A DNA stretch of 64,000 nt from Ga0077530 sp046293075 (GCA_046293075.1 JBKBPL010000006.1:62001-126000); one strand, 5' to 3'. Positions 50,341 through 59,550 are shown, numbered from the stretch's first letter. Program-made: numbers and translations. Notes: generated from the sequence alone by a model not told the origin.

Positions 50341-51234
50341 ATGTTGCGCCGCTTTTCCCAACAACGTCAGGGGGTGGCCGTGACGTCGACCGAGAATCGT
50401 TCCAGCGAAGCACCATTTCTCAAGCGGATCGTCGAAGCCCCGTGGTTCCAGAGCTTCATCATCGCTGTCATTGCCATCAATGCGATCGGGCTCGGGCTCG
50501 AAACGATCCCAAGCGTAAACGCACAGATCGGCCCACTCCTCGGCATGATCGACAGTGTCGCCTTGGCGATCTTCGTCCTCGAGATCGCGGCCAAGCTTGT
50601 CGTCTACCGGCTTGGCTACTTCAGGGATCCCTGGAACCTTTTCGACTTCACCATCGTCGGCATTGCTCTGCTGCCGATGAGCGGCGGCCTGTCGGTCATG
50701 CGGGCGCTGCGCATTCTTCGTGTAGCCCGCATCATCTCAGTGGTGCCACGGATGCGGCGGGTGGTCGAGGGACTGCTCAATGCCATTCCCTCACTGGGCG
50801 CCGTCATCGCCCTGCTCGCCATCATCTTCTATATTTGCGCCGTGATGGCGACCAAGCTCTTCGGCAGCGAGTTCGATGAGCTGTTTGGCTCCCTGCCCAA
50901 GTCTCTCTTCACGCTCTTCCAGATCATGACGCTTGAGGACTGGCCCGGCGGGGTCGTCCGCCCGATCATGCAGGTGTATCCCTATGCATGGCTGTTCTTC
51001 ATTCCCTTCATCCTGATGGTGACGTTCGCGGTGCTCAACCTGTTCATCGCCATCATCGTCAACTCCATGGAGGAAGCCGCCAAGGCGGACACCGAGATGC
51101 TGCATACGGATGCCAAGACGCTCCACGCCGATGCCATCCAACAGACGCGCCAGCACGAGATGCTGGCGCAGGAGATCCGCGCGCTGAGGGCGGAGATTGC
51201 CGCGCTCAGAGGCTCGATGAAGCCTGGAGGCTGA
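50341..51234 (+). CDS. Bacterial voltage-gated cation channel (NaChBac-like)
   Basis: Six-helix monomer of a homotetrameric voltage-gated channel in the inner membrane. The ATG at 50341 gives 297 residues; a GTG at 50380 with a strong AGGGGG ribosome site is an equally good or better start. Helices S1-S3 are at about 35-110. S4 carries arginines every third residue in MRALRILRVARIISVVPRMRR. S5 is IPSLGAVIALLAIIFYICAV. The pore helix and filter are LFTLFQIMTLEDWPGG, and S6 is FFIPFILMVTFAVLNLFIAIIVN. A C-terminal coiled-coil-like tail (EIRALRAEIAALRG) completes it. The filter reads TLEDWP where NaChBac has TLESWA. Confidence 0.92.
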   Translation: MLRRFSQQRQGVAVTSTENRSSEAPFLKRIVEAPWFQSFIIAVIAINAIGLGLETIPSVNAQIGPLLGMIDSVALAIFVLEIAAKLVVYRLGYFRDPWNLFDFTIVGIALLPMSGGLSVMRALRILRVARIISVVPRMRRVVEGLLNAIPSLGAVIALLAIIFYICAVMATKLFGSEFDELFGSLPKSLFTLFQIMTLEDWPGGVVRPIMQVYPYAWLFFIPFILMVTFAVLNLFIAIIVNSMEEAAKADTEMLHTDAKTLHADAIQQTRQHEMLAQEIRALRAEIAALRGSMKPGG

Positions 51235-51315
51235 TCCCCGGCGCGCGCCCTTGCCATTGCATAGCGAGAGCTTAGATTGTTCGCAGTTCCGCGACCTGGA
51301 GAGTGAACCCGAGCG

Positions 51316-52497
51316 ATGCAGATCCCCGAGAAGATCAAGGCCTACCACAGCGACCTCACGCACTGGCGGCGTGATCTGCATGCCCATCCCGAGCTCGGCT
51401 TCGATGAGCACCGCACGAGCGATTTCGTGGCCAAGAAGCTCACCGAGTTCGGCATCACGGTGCATCGCCATGTCGGGAGGACGGGCGTCGTAGGCGTGCT
51501 GCAGACCGGCAATGGGCCGACGATCGGGCTTCGGGCCGACATGGATGCCCTGCCGATCAACGAAATCGTGGACGTTCCCTACAAGTCCACGAGGCCCGGC
51601 GTCATGCACGCCTGCGGGCACGACGGCCACACCACCATGCTGCTCGGCGCCGCCCGCTATCTCGCCGAGACGAGGAACTTCGATGGCACGGTCTATTTCA
51701 TCTTCCAGCCGGCCGAGGAAGGCATTGGCGGCGCGCTGGCCATGCTCGAGGACAAGCTGTTCGAGCGCTTTCCCTGCGACAGCGTCTTCGGCATGCACAA
51801 TACGCCGGGCCTCGACGTCGGCAAGTTCGCGATCCGCCCCGGCGCGATGATGGCGGGCGGCGCCTTCTTCGATATCGACATCACGGGGCGCGGTTCGCAC
51901 GGCGCACGGCCGGAGGAATCGATCGATCCCGTTCTTGTCGCGAGCCATATCGTCACGGCGCTACAGGCCATTGTTTCGCGCAACATCACGCCGACCGCGA
52001 CAGCCGTCGTGAGCTGCACGGCGATCCACGCCGGCGACGCCTACAATGTCATTCCACAGACCGCGAACATCCGCGGCACGGTGCGCACGTTCAGCCACGA
52101 GGTCATGGCACAGGTCGAGCAGGCAATGAAACGTACGGCTGCCAATGCGGCCGCCGCCTTCGGTGCGACGGCGCAAGTGAGCTTCGACGTGAAGTTCGCG
52201 CCGCTCGTCAATGACGAGGCCGAGGCGGCGTTCATGGCCGATCGCGCGGCCGAGCTGGTGGGCGAAGCCCACGTGGAGCGCAATCGGGGGGTGATCATGG
52301 CCTCCGAGGACTTCGCCTACATGCTCGAGAAGTGCAAGGGCGCCTACATCAACATCGGCAACGGCGCACCCGGCACACCAACGGGCGTGCCCGTGCACAA
52401 TCCGGCCTACCAGTTCAATGACGAGATCCTGCCGCTCGGCTCCGCGCTTTATGCGCGGCTAGTCGAAGCCAGGCTTGGCCGCCTCGGCGCCGGCTGA
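51316..52497 (+). CDS. M20-family amidohydrolase (hippurate hydrolase/N-acyl-amino acid amidohydrolase type)
   Basis: Dinuclear metal hydrolase that cleaves N-acyl-amino acids or related amides. The 393-residue product has RRDLHAHPELGFDEHRTSDFV, GLRADMDALPI, the metal-binding HACGHDGHTTMLLGAARYL (Cys and His ligands), FIFQPAEEGIGGA (Glu pair) and the dimerisation domain with GRGSHGARPEESIDPVLVASHI. The C-terminal MASEDFAYMLEKCKGAYINIGNG holds the last ligand region. The ATG at 51316 begins a family-standard N-terminus. It is 41 nt upstream of the BKACE gene, suggesting a shared catabolic transcript. Confidence 0.93.
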   Translation: MQIPEKIKAYHSDLTHWRRDLHAHPELGFDEHRTSDFVAKKLTEFGITVHRHVGRTGVVGVLQTGNGPTIGLRADMDALPINEIVDVPYKSTRPGVMHACGHDGHTTMLLGAARYLAETRNFDGTVYFIFQPAEEGIGGALAMLEDKLFERFPCDSVFGMHNTPGLDVGKFAIRPGAMMAGGAFFDIDITGRGSHGARPEESIDPVLVASHIVTALQAIVSRNITPTATAVVSCTAIHAGDAYNVIPQTANIRGTVRTFSHEVMAQVEQAMKRTAANAAAAFGATAQVSFDVKFAPLVNDEAEAAFMADRAAELVGEAHVERNRGVIMASEDFAYMLEKCKGAYINIGNGAPGTPTGVPVHNPAYQFNDEILPLGSALYARLVEARLGRLGAG

Positions 52498-52538
52498 CGG
52501 CTCACTATTGCAGCAACAAGTAACATCGGAAACGCCCC

Positions 52539-53474
52539 ATGGCCAGGACACCCCGCAAAGTCATCATCACGTGCGCCGTCACCGGCTCGATCCACACCCC
52601 ATCCATGTCGCCGCATTTGCCGGTGACGGCGGAGGAGATCGCTGACGCCGCGATCGGTGCTGCAGAGGCCGGCGCCGCCGTCGTCCACCTTCACGCACGC
52701 GATCCCAAGGATGGTCGGCCGGACCAATCGACAGAGGCCTTCGCCCCCTTCCTGAAGGTCATCAAGCAGCGCTCGAACTGCGTGGTGAACATCACCACGG
52801 GCGGCGCCATGACGATGACCATCGAGGAACGCGTGCGCCCGGCCGCGACGTTCAAGCCCGAGATCGCGTCGCTCAACATGGGCACGATGAACTTCGGCCT
52901 CTATCCGATGCTCGAGCGGCAGAAGGAGTTCAAGTACGACTGGGAGAAACCCTACCTCGAAGGCTCGCGCGCCGGCTTCTTCAAGAACACCTTCGCCGAC
53001 ATCGAGTACATCCTGACGACCTGTGCGGCGAACGGCTCGCGTTTTGAGGTCGAGTGCTACGACATCGGCCACCTCTACACGCTGCGCCACTTCGCCGACC
53101 GCGGCATCATCAAGCCGCCGTTCTTTATCCAGTCGGTGTTCGGCATCCTCGGCGGCATCGGCCCGCATCCCGAGGACGTGATGATGATGAAGCGCACGGC
53201 GGACCGCCTATTCGGCGACCAATATCGCTGGAGCGTGCTCGGCGCCGGGCGCAACCAGCTTCCGATTGCCGCCATGGCCGCCGCGATGGGCGGCAATGTC
53301 CGCGTCGGCATGGAGGACAGCCTCTGGATCGGCCCCGGCCAGCTCGCCAAGTCCAATGCCGAGCAGGTGACCAAGGTGCGCCAGATCATCGAGGGCCTCG
53401 GCCTCTCGATCGCCTCGCCCGACGAAGCCCGCGAGATCCTGAGCCTCAAGGGCGGCGACAAGGTCGATTTCTGA
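52539..53474 (+). CDS. Beta-keto acid cleavage enzyme (BKACE, DUF849 family)
   Basis: Zinc TIM-barrel enzyme that condenses a beta-keto acid with acetyl-CoA to give acetoacetate and a new CoA ester; the archetype Kce acts in lysine fermentation. The 311-residue product has VIITCAVTGSIHTPSMSPHLPVT, the zinc pair in AAVVHLHARDPKDGRPD (H-x-H), VNITTGGAMTMT, and VGMEDSLWIGPGQLAKSNAEQV with the active-site glutamate. Substrate subgroup is not determinable here. It follows the M20 amidohydrolase by 41 nt, so an N-acylated or amide-containing keto acid pathway is possible. Confidence 0.92.
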   Translation: MARTPRKVIITCAVTGSIHTPSMSPHLPVTAEEIADAAIGAAEAGAAVVHLHARDPKDGRPDQSTEAFAPFLKVIKQRSNCVVNITTGGAMTMTIEERVRPAATFKPEIASLNMGTMNFGLYPMLERQKEFKYDWEKPYLEGSRAGFFKNTFADIEYILTTCAANGSRFEVECYDIGHLYTLRHFADRGIIKPPFFIQSVFGILGGIGPHPEDVMMMKRTADRLFGDQYRWSVLGAGRNQLPIAAMAAAMGGNVRVGMEDSLWIGPGQLAKSNAEQVTKVRQIIEGLGLSIASPDEAREILSLKGGDKVDF

Positions 53475-53585
53475 GCCGCAACCAAGCCCCCAACCGTTCT
53501 CAACCAAGTTCGGCGCCGGCTGCATTGATGGCGGTCGGCGCTTCTGTTAAGGCTGCGCCGTAACAGGCAAATCCAGAGGCTGCCG

Positions 53586-54893
53586 ATGATCCCGCGCTAC
53601 TCCCGCCCTGAGATGAGGGCGATCTGGGAGCCCGAGACCCGCTTCCGCATCTGGTTCGAGATCGAGGCGCACGCGGCGACGGCCATGGCCGAGCTCGGCA
53701 TCGTCCCGAAGGAGGCCGCCAAGGTCATCTGGGAGAAGGGCAGCAAGGCCAAGTTCGACGTCGCCCGCATCGACGAGATCGAAGCGGTCACCAAGCACGA
53801 CGTCATCGCCTTTCTGACGCACCTCGCCGAGCACGTCGGCCCCGAGGCGCGCTTCGTGCACCAGGGCATGACCTCATCGGACGTCCTCGACACCTGCCTC
53901 AATGTGCAGCTCGTGCGCGCGAGCGATATTCTGCTTGCCGATCTCGATCGCGTGCTCGCGGCGCTCAAGGGACGCGCCTTCGAGCACAAGATGACGATCA
54001 CGATTGGTCGCAGCCACGGCATTCACGCCGAGCCGACGACTTTCGGCATCAAGCTCGCCTATGCTTATGCCGAGTTCGCACGCGGGCGCGAGCGGCTCGC
54101 TGCCGCACGCAAGGAGGTCGCGACCTGCGCGCTCTCCGGCGCCGTCGGCACATTCGCCAACATCGATCCCCGCGTCGAGGAGCACGTCGCCAAGGCCATG
54201 GGCCTCTCGCCTGAGCCGGTCTCCACGCAGGTCATCCCGCGCGACCGTCACGCCATGTACTTCGCGACGCTCGCCGTGATCGCCTCGTCGATTGAGCGGC
54301 TGGCCACTGAGATCCGCCATCTCCAGCGCACCGAGGTCCTCGAAGCCGAGGAGTACTTCTCGCCGGGGCAGAAGGGCTCCTCGGCCATGCCGCACAAGCG
54401 CAATCCCGTGCTGACCGAGAACCTGACCGGCCTTGCGCGGATGGTGCGCGCTTTCGCGACGCCAGCGATGGAGAACGTCGCCCTCTGGCACGAGCGCGAC
54501 ATCTCGCACTCCTCCGTCGAGCGCTTCATCGGACCCGATGCAACAATCACGCTCGATTTTGCTCTGAACCGCCTCGCCGGCGTGGTCGAGAAGCTCGTCG
54601 TCTATCCCGAGAATATGCGCAAGAACCTCGACCGTCTCGGCGGGCTGCACAATTCGCAGCGCGTGCTCCTGGCGCTGACCCAGGCCGGCGCCTCCCGCGA
54701 GGACGCCTACGCGCTCGTCCAGCGCAATGCCATGAAGACCTGGGAAACCGGTGCGGATTTTCTCGCAAGCCTCAAGGCCGATCAGGACGTCACCGCACAT
54801 CTCAAGGCGGCCGATCTCGACGCCATGTTCGACGACGCCTATCACCTCAAGCATGTCGACACGATCTTCAGGCGCGTGTTCGGCGCCGCATAG
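53586..54893 (+). CDS. purB: Adenylosuccinate lyase
   Basis: Purine biosynthesis enzyme acting twice: on SAICAR and on adenylosuccinate. The 435-residue product begins MIPRYSRPEMRAIWEPETRF, contains the histidine segment THLAEHVGPEARFVHQGMTSSDVLDT, the second signature GRSHGIHAEPTTFG, and the fumarase/aspartase-family loop GQKGSSAMPHKRNPVLTENL with the catalytic serine. The length is normal. It is not clearly tied to the upstream BKACE gene (111 nt). The PRISE-like reductase follows after 9 nt. Confidence 0.96.
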   Translation: MIPRYSRPEMRAIWEPETRFRIWFEIEAHAATAMAELGIVPKEAAKVIWEKGSKAKFDVARIDEIEAVTKHDVIAFLTHLAEHVGPEARFVHQGMTSSDVLDTCLNVQLVRASDILLADLDRVLAALKGRAFEHKMTITIGRSHGIHAEPTTFGIKLAYAYAEFARGRERLAAARKEVATCALSGAVGTFANIDPRVEEHVAKAMGLSPEPVSTQVIPRDRHAMYFATLAVIASSIERLATEIRHLQRTEVLEAEEYFSPGQKGSSAMPHKRNPVLTENLTGLARMVRAFATPAMENVALWHERDISHSSVERFIGPDATITLDFALNRLAGVVEKLVVYPENMRKNLDRLGGLHNSQRVLLALTQAGASREDAYALVQRNAMKTWETGADFLASLKADQDVTAHLKAADLDAMFDDAYHLKHVDTIFRRVFGAA

Positions 54894-54902
54894 GGAGGGG
54901 CC

Positions 54903-55967
54903 ATGGCGCCGTACGTTGCCGTTGTTGCCGGCGCGACCGGCGCCGCAGCCAAGCAGCTCGTCCAAGAACTTCTGGCCGATCCGGCTTGGGAGGTCGTCGG
55001 CCTCTCCCGCCGGCCGCCGGACCTGAAGCGCGAGCGGCTCACCTTCATCCCGTGCGATCTCACCGATCCGGCAAGCACGCGCCAGGCACTTGCCCGCTGC
55101 CCGCAGGCGACCCATCTCTTCTACACGGCGCGCGCGCAGTTCTCAGATGCAACCGCGGGCGTCGAGGATGTGGCCGGCAATCGCGCCATGCTCGCCCACC
55201 TGCTCGATGGTGCCGAGGCCGCGTGTCCGGGCCTGCAGCACGTGCACCTCGTCGAGGGCACCAAGTGGTACGGGCTGCACCTTGGGCCCATGCGGCTCCC
55301 GTGCCGCGAGGACGACCCGCGCCACATGCCACCGAACTTCTATTATGATCAGCAGGATCTCCTGAGCGCGCGCGCCCAAGGCAAGCGCTGGACGTGGTCC
55401 GCGTCGCGCCCCGGCTTTCTCTATGACTTCGCGCCCGAGCGGCCGCGCAATCTCGTGCCCTTGATCGGGGCCTGGGCGGGCATCTGCGCCGAGCTCGGCC
55501 TGCCGCTCGACTTTCCCGGCAAGCCGGCCTGCTACGACATCCTGATGGAGGCGACCGACGCGACCCAGCTCGCCCGCGGCCTCAAGTGGATGGCGACGGC
55601 GCCGGCGGCACGGAACGAAGCGTTCAATCTGACGGACGGAGGCCTTTTTCGTTGGTCGCGGCTCTGGCCGAAGATCGCGCGTCTCTATGGCCTCGAATGC
55701 GGCATCCCGCGCCCGCTGCCCCTCGCTCAATGGATGGCCGACAAGGGGCCGGTGTGGGCGGCGATCGTCAAGCGGCACGGGCTCATCGCGCAGCCGATGG
55801 ACGCCGTGGTCACTTGGAACTTCGGCGATTTCCTATGGGGTCTCGAGCACGATGTCGTCTCGAGCATGACCAAGATCCGCCTCGCCGGTTTCCATGACAC
55901 GATCGACACCGAAGCCCGGATCCTGGCCCATCTCCAGCGCTACCGCGAGGCGCGCCTGCTACCCTGA
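54903..55967 (+). CDS. Extended SDR-family reductase (PRISE-like)
   Basis: NAD(P)-dependent oxidoreductase resembling progesterone 5-beta-reductase/iridoid synthase-like enzymes, which reduce enones. In the 354-residue product the Rossmann loop is VVAGATGAAAKQLVQELLA. A segment LVEGTKWYGLHLGP carries the PRISE-type lysine, and NFYYDQQDLL matches the family's NFYY motif with the active-site tyrosine. WTWSASRPGFLYDF is the next conserved block. It is 9 nt after purB, so probably co-transcribed, although a functional link is not evident. Substrate unknown. Confidence 0.82.
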   Translation: MAPYVAVVAGATGAAAKQLVQELLADPAWEVVGLSRRPPDLKRERLTFIPCDLTDPASTRQALARCPQATHLFYTARAQFSDATAGVEDVAGNRAMLAHLLDGAEAACPGLQHVHLVEGTKWYGLHLGPMRLPCREDDPRHMPPNFYYDQQDLLSARAQGKRWTWSASRPGFLYDFAPERPRNLVPLIGAWAGICAELGLPLDFPGKPACYDILMEATDATQLARGLKWMATAPAARNEAFNLTDGGLFRWSRLWPKIARLYGLECGIPRPLPLAQWMADKGPVWAAIVKRHGLIAQPMDAVVTWNFGDFLWGLEHDVVSSMTKIRLAGFHDTIDTEARILAHLQRYREARLLP

Positions 55968-56007
55968 TCCGATCCGTCATCCTGCGGCATTTCAGCGGTA
56001 GATTCAG

Positions 56008-56035
56008 TTGCAAACGGGGGCGGGCACACTATAGT
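56008..56035 (+). promoter_or_regulatory. Candidate sigma70-type promoter for yajC-secDF
   Basis: TTGCAA (56008-56013) and TATAGT (56030-56035) are separated by 16 nt, about 100 nt upstream of yajC. Position and match are reasonable for a housekeeping promoter. Confidence 0.45.
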
Positions 56036-56133
56036 CCGGCCCGAAATCACGGCGGACGGTCGATGGCGGCGGCGGCCGACGGAAGCCAGTCACCGCGCCC
56101 GTTCAGCATCCACGACCCCTGGGAATACTGCGC

Positions 56134-56457
56134 ATGTCCACTTCTCTCGTTTACGCTCAAGCCGGCGGCAGCGACTTCATGATTCAGTTGCTGCCGATCC
56201 TGCTGATGTTCGTGATCTTCTACTTCCTGCTGCTGCGGCCGCAGCAGCAGCGCGCGAAGCAGCACCGCGAGATGGTCGCGAACATCCGGCGCGGGGACGT
56301 GGTCGTGACCGGCGGCGGCATCATTGGCAAGGTCACCCGCGTGAAGGAGGGCGACGCCGAGATCGAGGTCGAGATCGCCGAGAATACCCGCGTCCGCCTT
56401 ATGCGCGGCACTGTCGCCGAGGTGCGGGTCAAGGGCGAGGTCGCCAAGGCGAGCTGA
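56134..56457 (+). CDS. yajC: Preprotein translocase accessory subunit YajC
   Basis: Single-span membrane protein that joins SecD and SecF beside the SecYEG channel. The 107-residue product has one membrane helix (about 12-34, FMIQLLPILLMFVIFYFLLL). This is followed by the diagnostic RPQQQRAKQHREMVANIRRGDVVVTGGGIIGKVTRV cytoplasmic stretch. The ATG at 56134 is the family start. It heads the yajC-secD-secF operon, 63 nt before secD. Confidence 0.95.
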   Translation: MSTSLVYAQAGGSDFMIQLLPILLMFVIFYFLLLRPQQQRAKQHREMVANIRRGDVVVTGGGIIGKVTRVKEGDAEIEVEIAENTRVRLMRGTVAEVRVKGEVAKAS

Positions 56458-56520
56458 GAGGCCGCGCGATCGCTCGCCGCCCCTCAATCCAGAGGTTCGG
56501 GCCAGAGGTTCGGGAACGAG

Positions 56521-58146
56521 ATGCTCCATTTTTCGCGGCTTAAGATCATCGCGATTGCGCTCACCTGTCTGGCGAGCATCCTGTTCGCGCTGCCTAACCT
56601 GTTCACCAAGGAGCAACTGGCGTCGTGGCCGCGCTTCCTGCCCACGAAGCAGATGCCGCTCGGCCTCGATCTCCAGGGCGGCGCGCATCTCCTGCTCGCT
56701 ATGGATACGGAGGAGCTGAGACGCGAGTGGCTGCAGACGCTGCGCGACGACGCGCGCCGCACGTTGCGCGATGCCAAGATCTTCCCGACCGGCGTCGGCA
56801 TCGTCGGCAACCAGGTGCAGGTGCGGCTGGCCAAGCCGGAGGAAGCCGACGCGGCCGTGCGCGAGCTGCGCAAGCTCATTCAGCCGCTCGGCAGCGCCAT
56901 GCTCGGCACGAGCGGGGAGGATCTCGCGATCACGAAGGGCGAGGGCGGAACAATTCTCATCGCCCCGACGCCGCAGGGCCTCCACCAGCGCGTGATCAAT
57001 GCCGCCAGTGCCGCGATCGAGACCGTCAACCGGCGCATCAATGCGCTCGGCACGGCAGAGTCGACGGTCGTGCGCCAGGGCGCCGACCGCATTCTCGTGC
57101 AGTATCCCGGCCTGACCGACACCAAGATGCTCAAGGACCTGCTCGGCCAGACCGCCAAGCTGTCCTTCCACGAGGTGCATCCAACCATGACCGCGGAAGA
57201 GGCGCGGCAGGGTCGTGTGCCCCCTGGCTACCGAATCTATCCGGCCAGCGAGCGCGGTGACGAGCAGGGGGTCTCCTACCTCCTGCGCGAGACGCCGGTG
57301 GTTCCGGGCGAAAGCCTCGTCGATGCACAGCCGGCGTTCGACCAGCGCACGAATGAGCCGATCATCTCCTTCCGCTTCGATCAGTCGGGCGCGCGCCGTT
57401 TCGGCCGCTTCACGCAGGATCACGTCGGCCGGCCCTTCGCCATCGTCCTCGACGACAAGGTCCTCTCGGCGCCCGTCATCCGTGAGCCGATCCTCGGCGG
57501 CTCGGGCCAGATCTCGGGAAGCTTCACGGTCGAGAGCGCCAATACGCTCGCGGTCCAGCTCCGCTCGGGTGCCCTGCCCGTCAAGCTGACGATTGCCGAG
57601 GAGCGCACGGTCGGCCCCTCGCTCGGCGCCGACTCCATTGCCGCGGGCAAGCTCGCGGCAATGGTCGGCGGCCTGACCACCGTTGCCATGGTGATCGCCG
57701 CCTACGGCACGTTTGGCGTGTTCGCGGTCCTCGCGCTGATCATGAACGGCACCATGGTGGTCGCGCTCATGTCGGCTGTCGGCACGACGCTGACATTGCC
57801 CGGCATTGCCGGTCTGGTTCTGACCGTGGGCATGGCCGTCGACGCCAACGTCATCATCTATGAGCGCATCCGCGAAGAGCTGCGCGCCGGGAAGTCGGCG
57901 GTGAGCGCCATCGACGCCGGCTTCTCCCGCGCAATCACGACGATCCTCGACAGCCAGCTCACGACGTTTGCTGCGGCTGTGATCATGTTCTGGCTTGGAT
58001 CCGGCCCGATCCGCGGCTTCGCCGTCACACTGTCAATCGGCATCTTCACGTCGATCTTCACGGCGATCACCGTGACCCGCCTGCTGGTCGCGCTCTGGCT
58101 GCGCAGCGAGCGCGCCAGGCCCGGCCGCATCGCGGTCCCGATCTAG
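56521..58146 (+). CDS. secD: Protein translocase subunit SecD
   Basis: RND-family membrane protein that uses the proton gradient to help pull proteins through SecYEG. The 541-residue product has an N-terminal helix (IIAIALTCLASILFALPNL), the signature LGLDLQGGAHLLLAMD, a large periplasmic domain (about 60-360) with INRRINALGTAEST-like VNRRINALGTAES and PIISFRFDQSGARRFGRFT, then five helices. These include TVGMAVDANVIIYERIREEL with the conserved aspartate. The length is within the normal range. It is 33 nt before secF. Confidence 0.96.
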   Translation: MLHFSRLKIIAIALTCLASILFALPNLFTKEQLASWPRFLPTKQMPLGLDLQGGAHLLLAMDTEELRREWLQTLRDDARRTLRDAKIFPTGVGIVGNQVQVRLAKPEEADAAVRELRKLIQPLGSAMLGTSGEDLAITKGEGGTILIAPTPQGLHQRVINAASAAIETVNRRINALGTAESTVVRQGADRILVQYPGLTDTKMLKDLLGQTAKLSFHEVHPTMTAEEARQGRVPPGYRIYPASERGDEQGVSYLLRETPVVPGESLVDAQPAFDQRTNEPIISFRFDQSGARRFGRFTQDHVGRPFAIVLDDKVLSAPVIREPILGGSGQISGSFTVESANTLAVQLRSGALPVKLTIAEERTVGPSLGADSIAAGKLAAMVGGLTTVAMVIAAYGTFGVFAVLALIMNGTMVVALMSAVGTTLTLPGIAGLVLTVGMAVDANVIIYERIREELRAGKSAVSAIDAGFSRAITTILDSQLTTFAAAVIMFWLGSGPIRGFAVTLSIGIFTSIFTAITVTRLLVALWLRSERARPGRIAVPI

Positions 58147-58179
58147 TCGCGCCGCAAGCGACTGAAAGGCAAGCGAACC

Positions 58180-59139
58180 ATGCGCTTCTTACCGAACTTC
58201 AAAGGCCTTGATTTCTTTCCGCATGGCACGCGGATTGATTTCATGCGCTACTGGCACGCCTGCTTCTGGACATCGATTGCCACAATCTTCGTCAGCGTGG
58301 GGCTGTTCTTCACGGTGGGCCTCAACTACGGCGTCGACTTCAAGGGCGGCACCATGGTCGAGGTGCAGACAAAATCGGGAGCGCCGGCCAACATCCAGGC
58401 CATGCGCAACCAGCTCGGTGGTCTCGGCCTCGGCGCCGTGCAGATCCAGGAATTCGGCACGTCGAACGATGTGCTCATTCGCATCGAGCAGCAACCGGGC
58501 GGCGAGGAAGCCCAACAGGCGGCCCTCAGAAAGATCGTTGACGCCCTCGGCTCCGACTTCATCCAGCGCCGGGTCGAGGTCGTCGGTCCCGCCGTTTCAG
58601 CCGAGTTGCGTCGCACCGGCATCATTGCCGTCTTGTGCGCCATCATCGCCATCATTGCCTACGTATGGTTCCGGTTCGAATGGCAGTTCGCGGTCGGCAC
58701 CATTCTCGCACTCACGCACGACGTGCTGCTGGTCGTCGGAATTTTCGCACTGTTTCAGTTCGAGTTCGATCTCAGTATCGTTGCGGCGCTCCTGACCATT
58801 CTCGGCTATTCGGTCAACGACACCGTCGTGATCTCGGACCGCATCCGCGAGAACCTGCGGAAGTACAAGCGCATGGAGATCCGCGAGCTGCTCAACCTGT
58901 CGATCAACGAGACGCTTTCGCGCACGATCCTGACGGGCTTCACGACGCTTGTCGTGCTGCTCGCCCTCTTCATCTTCGGCGGCTCGGTTCTGAGGTACTT
59001 TACGCTCGCCATGCTGCTCGGCGTGATCATCGGAACGTACTCGTCGATCTACATCGCCGCCCCGGTATTGGAGCTCCTCGGCGTCAAGAGCGAGAGCGTA
59101 ACGGGATCCGAGAAGGCGGCGGCCAGCGCCCGCGGCTGA
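58180..59139 (+). CDS. secF: Protein translocase subunit SecF
   Basis: Partner of SecD in the RND-type secretion motor. The 319-residue product has helix 1 with TIFVSVGLFFTVGLNYGVDFKGGTMVEV, a short periplasmic domain (about 60-145), and helices with IVAALLTILGYSVNDTVVISDRIRENLRK, which contains the conserved Asp and Arg residues. LNETLSRT-like SINETLSRTILTGFTTLVVLL follows. It is 33 nt after secD and 33 nt before the Mth938-like gene, in one operon. Confidence 0.96.
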   Translation: MRFLPNFKGLDFFPHGTRIDFMRYWHACFWTSIATIFVSVGLFFTVGLNYGVDFKGGTMVEVQTKSGAPANIQAMRNQLGGLGLGAVQIQEFGTSNDVLIRIEQQPGGEEAQQAALRKIVDALGSDFIQRRVEVVGPAVSAELRRTGIIAVLCAIIAIIAYVWFRFEWQFAVGTILALTHDVLLVVGIFALFQFEFDLSIVAALLTILGYSVNDTVVISDRIRENLRKYKRMEIRELLNLSINETLSRTILTGFTTLVVLLALFIFGGSVLRYFTLAMLLGVIIGTYSSIYIAAPVLELLGVKSESVTGSEKAAASARG

Positions 59140-59172
59140 TCGCCCGGCAACCCCAGTGGCAGGAGTGAGCCG

Positions 59173-59550
59173 ATGCAGTCCGCGCCGCCCCGCTATCCCG
59201 GGCGAGCGCCGATCGAGGCCTACGGCAATGGCGGCTTCCGCTTTGCCGGGATGAGCCATCGCGGCTCGCTGCTCTGCCTCGGCGAGGCCATCGTCGGCTG
59301 GGCGCCGACCTCTGCGGAGGGTCTCACGCTCGACGATTTTGCGCTGCTGCTCGCGGAACCGGGGGGCGTCGAGTTGCTGCTGCTCGGAACAGGGCGCGAG
59401 TTCCTTCTGCCGTCACCATTCTTGCGTTCGGGACTGCGTGAGGCCGGCATCCGCATCGAGCCGATGGATACGGGCGCGGCCTGCCGCACCTACAATGTCC
59501 TGCTTGCCGAAGGCCGCCAGGTTGGTGCGGCGCTGATCGCCGTCCCCTGA
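59173..59550 (+). CDS. Mth938/DUF498-domain protein (NDUFAF3 homologue)
   Basis: Small protein of the family that includes human NDUFAF3, a complex I assembly factor. The 125-residue product has APIEAYGNGGFRFAGMSHRGSLLCLGE, GVELLLLGTGREFLLPSPFLRSGLREAGI and the C-terminal MDTGAACRTYNVLLAEGRQVGAALI, which covers the whole DUF498 fold. Conservation of this gene just behind secF is known in alphaproteobacteria and was used to link NDUFAF3 to membrane protein assembly. Bacterial function is presumed similar but not shown here. Confidence 0.9.
   Translation: MQSAPPRYPGRAPIEAYGNGGFRFAGMSHRGSLLCLGEAIVGWAPTSAEGLTLDDFALLLAEPGGVELLLLGTGREFLLPSPFLRSGLREAGIRIEPMDTGAACRTYNVLLAEGRQVGAALIAVP

Noticed and set aside
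56047..57423. 458-codon minus-strand frame opposite yajC and secD
   Set aside because: Antisense to two certain genes with no recognisable domain.
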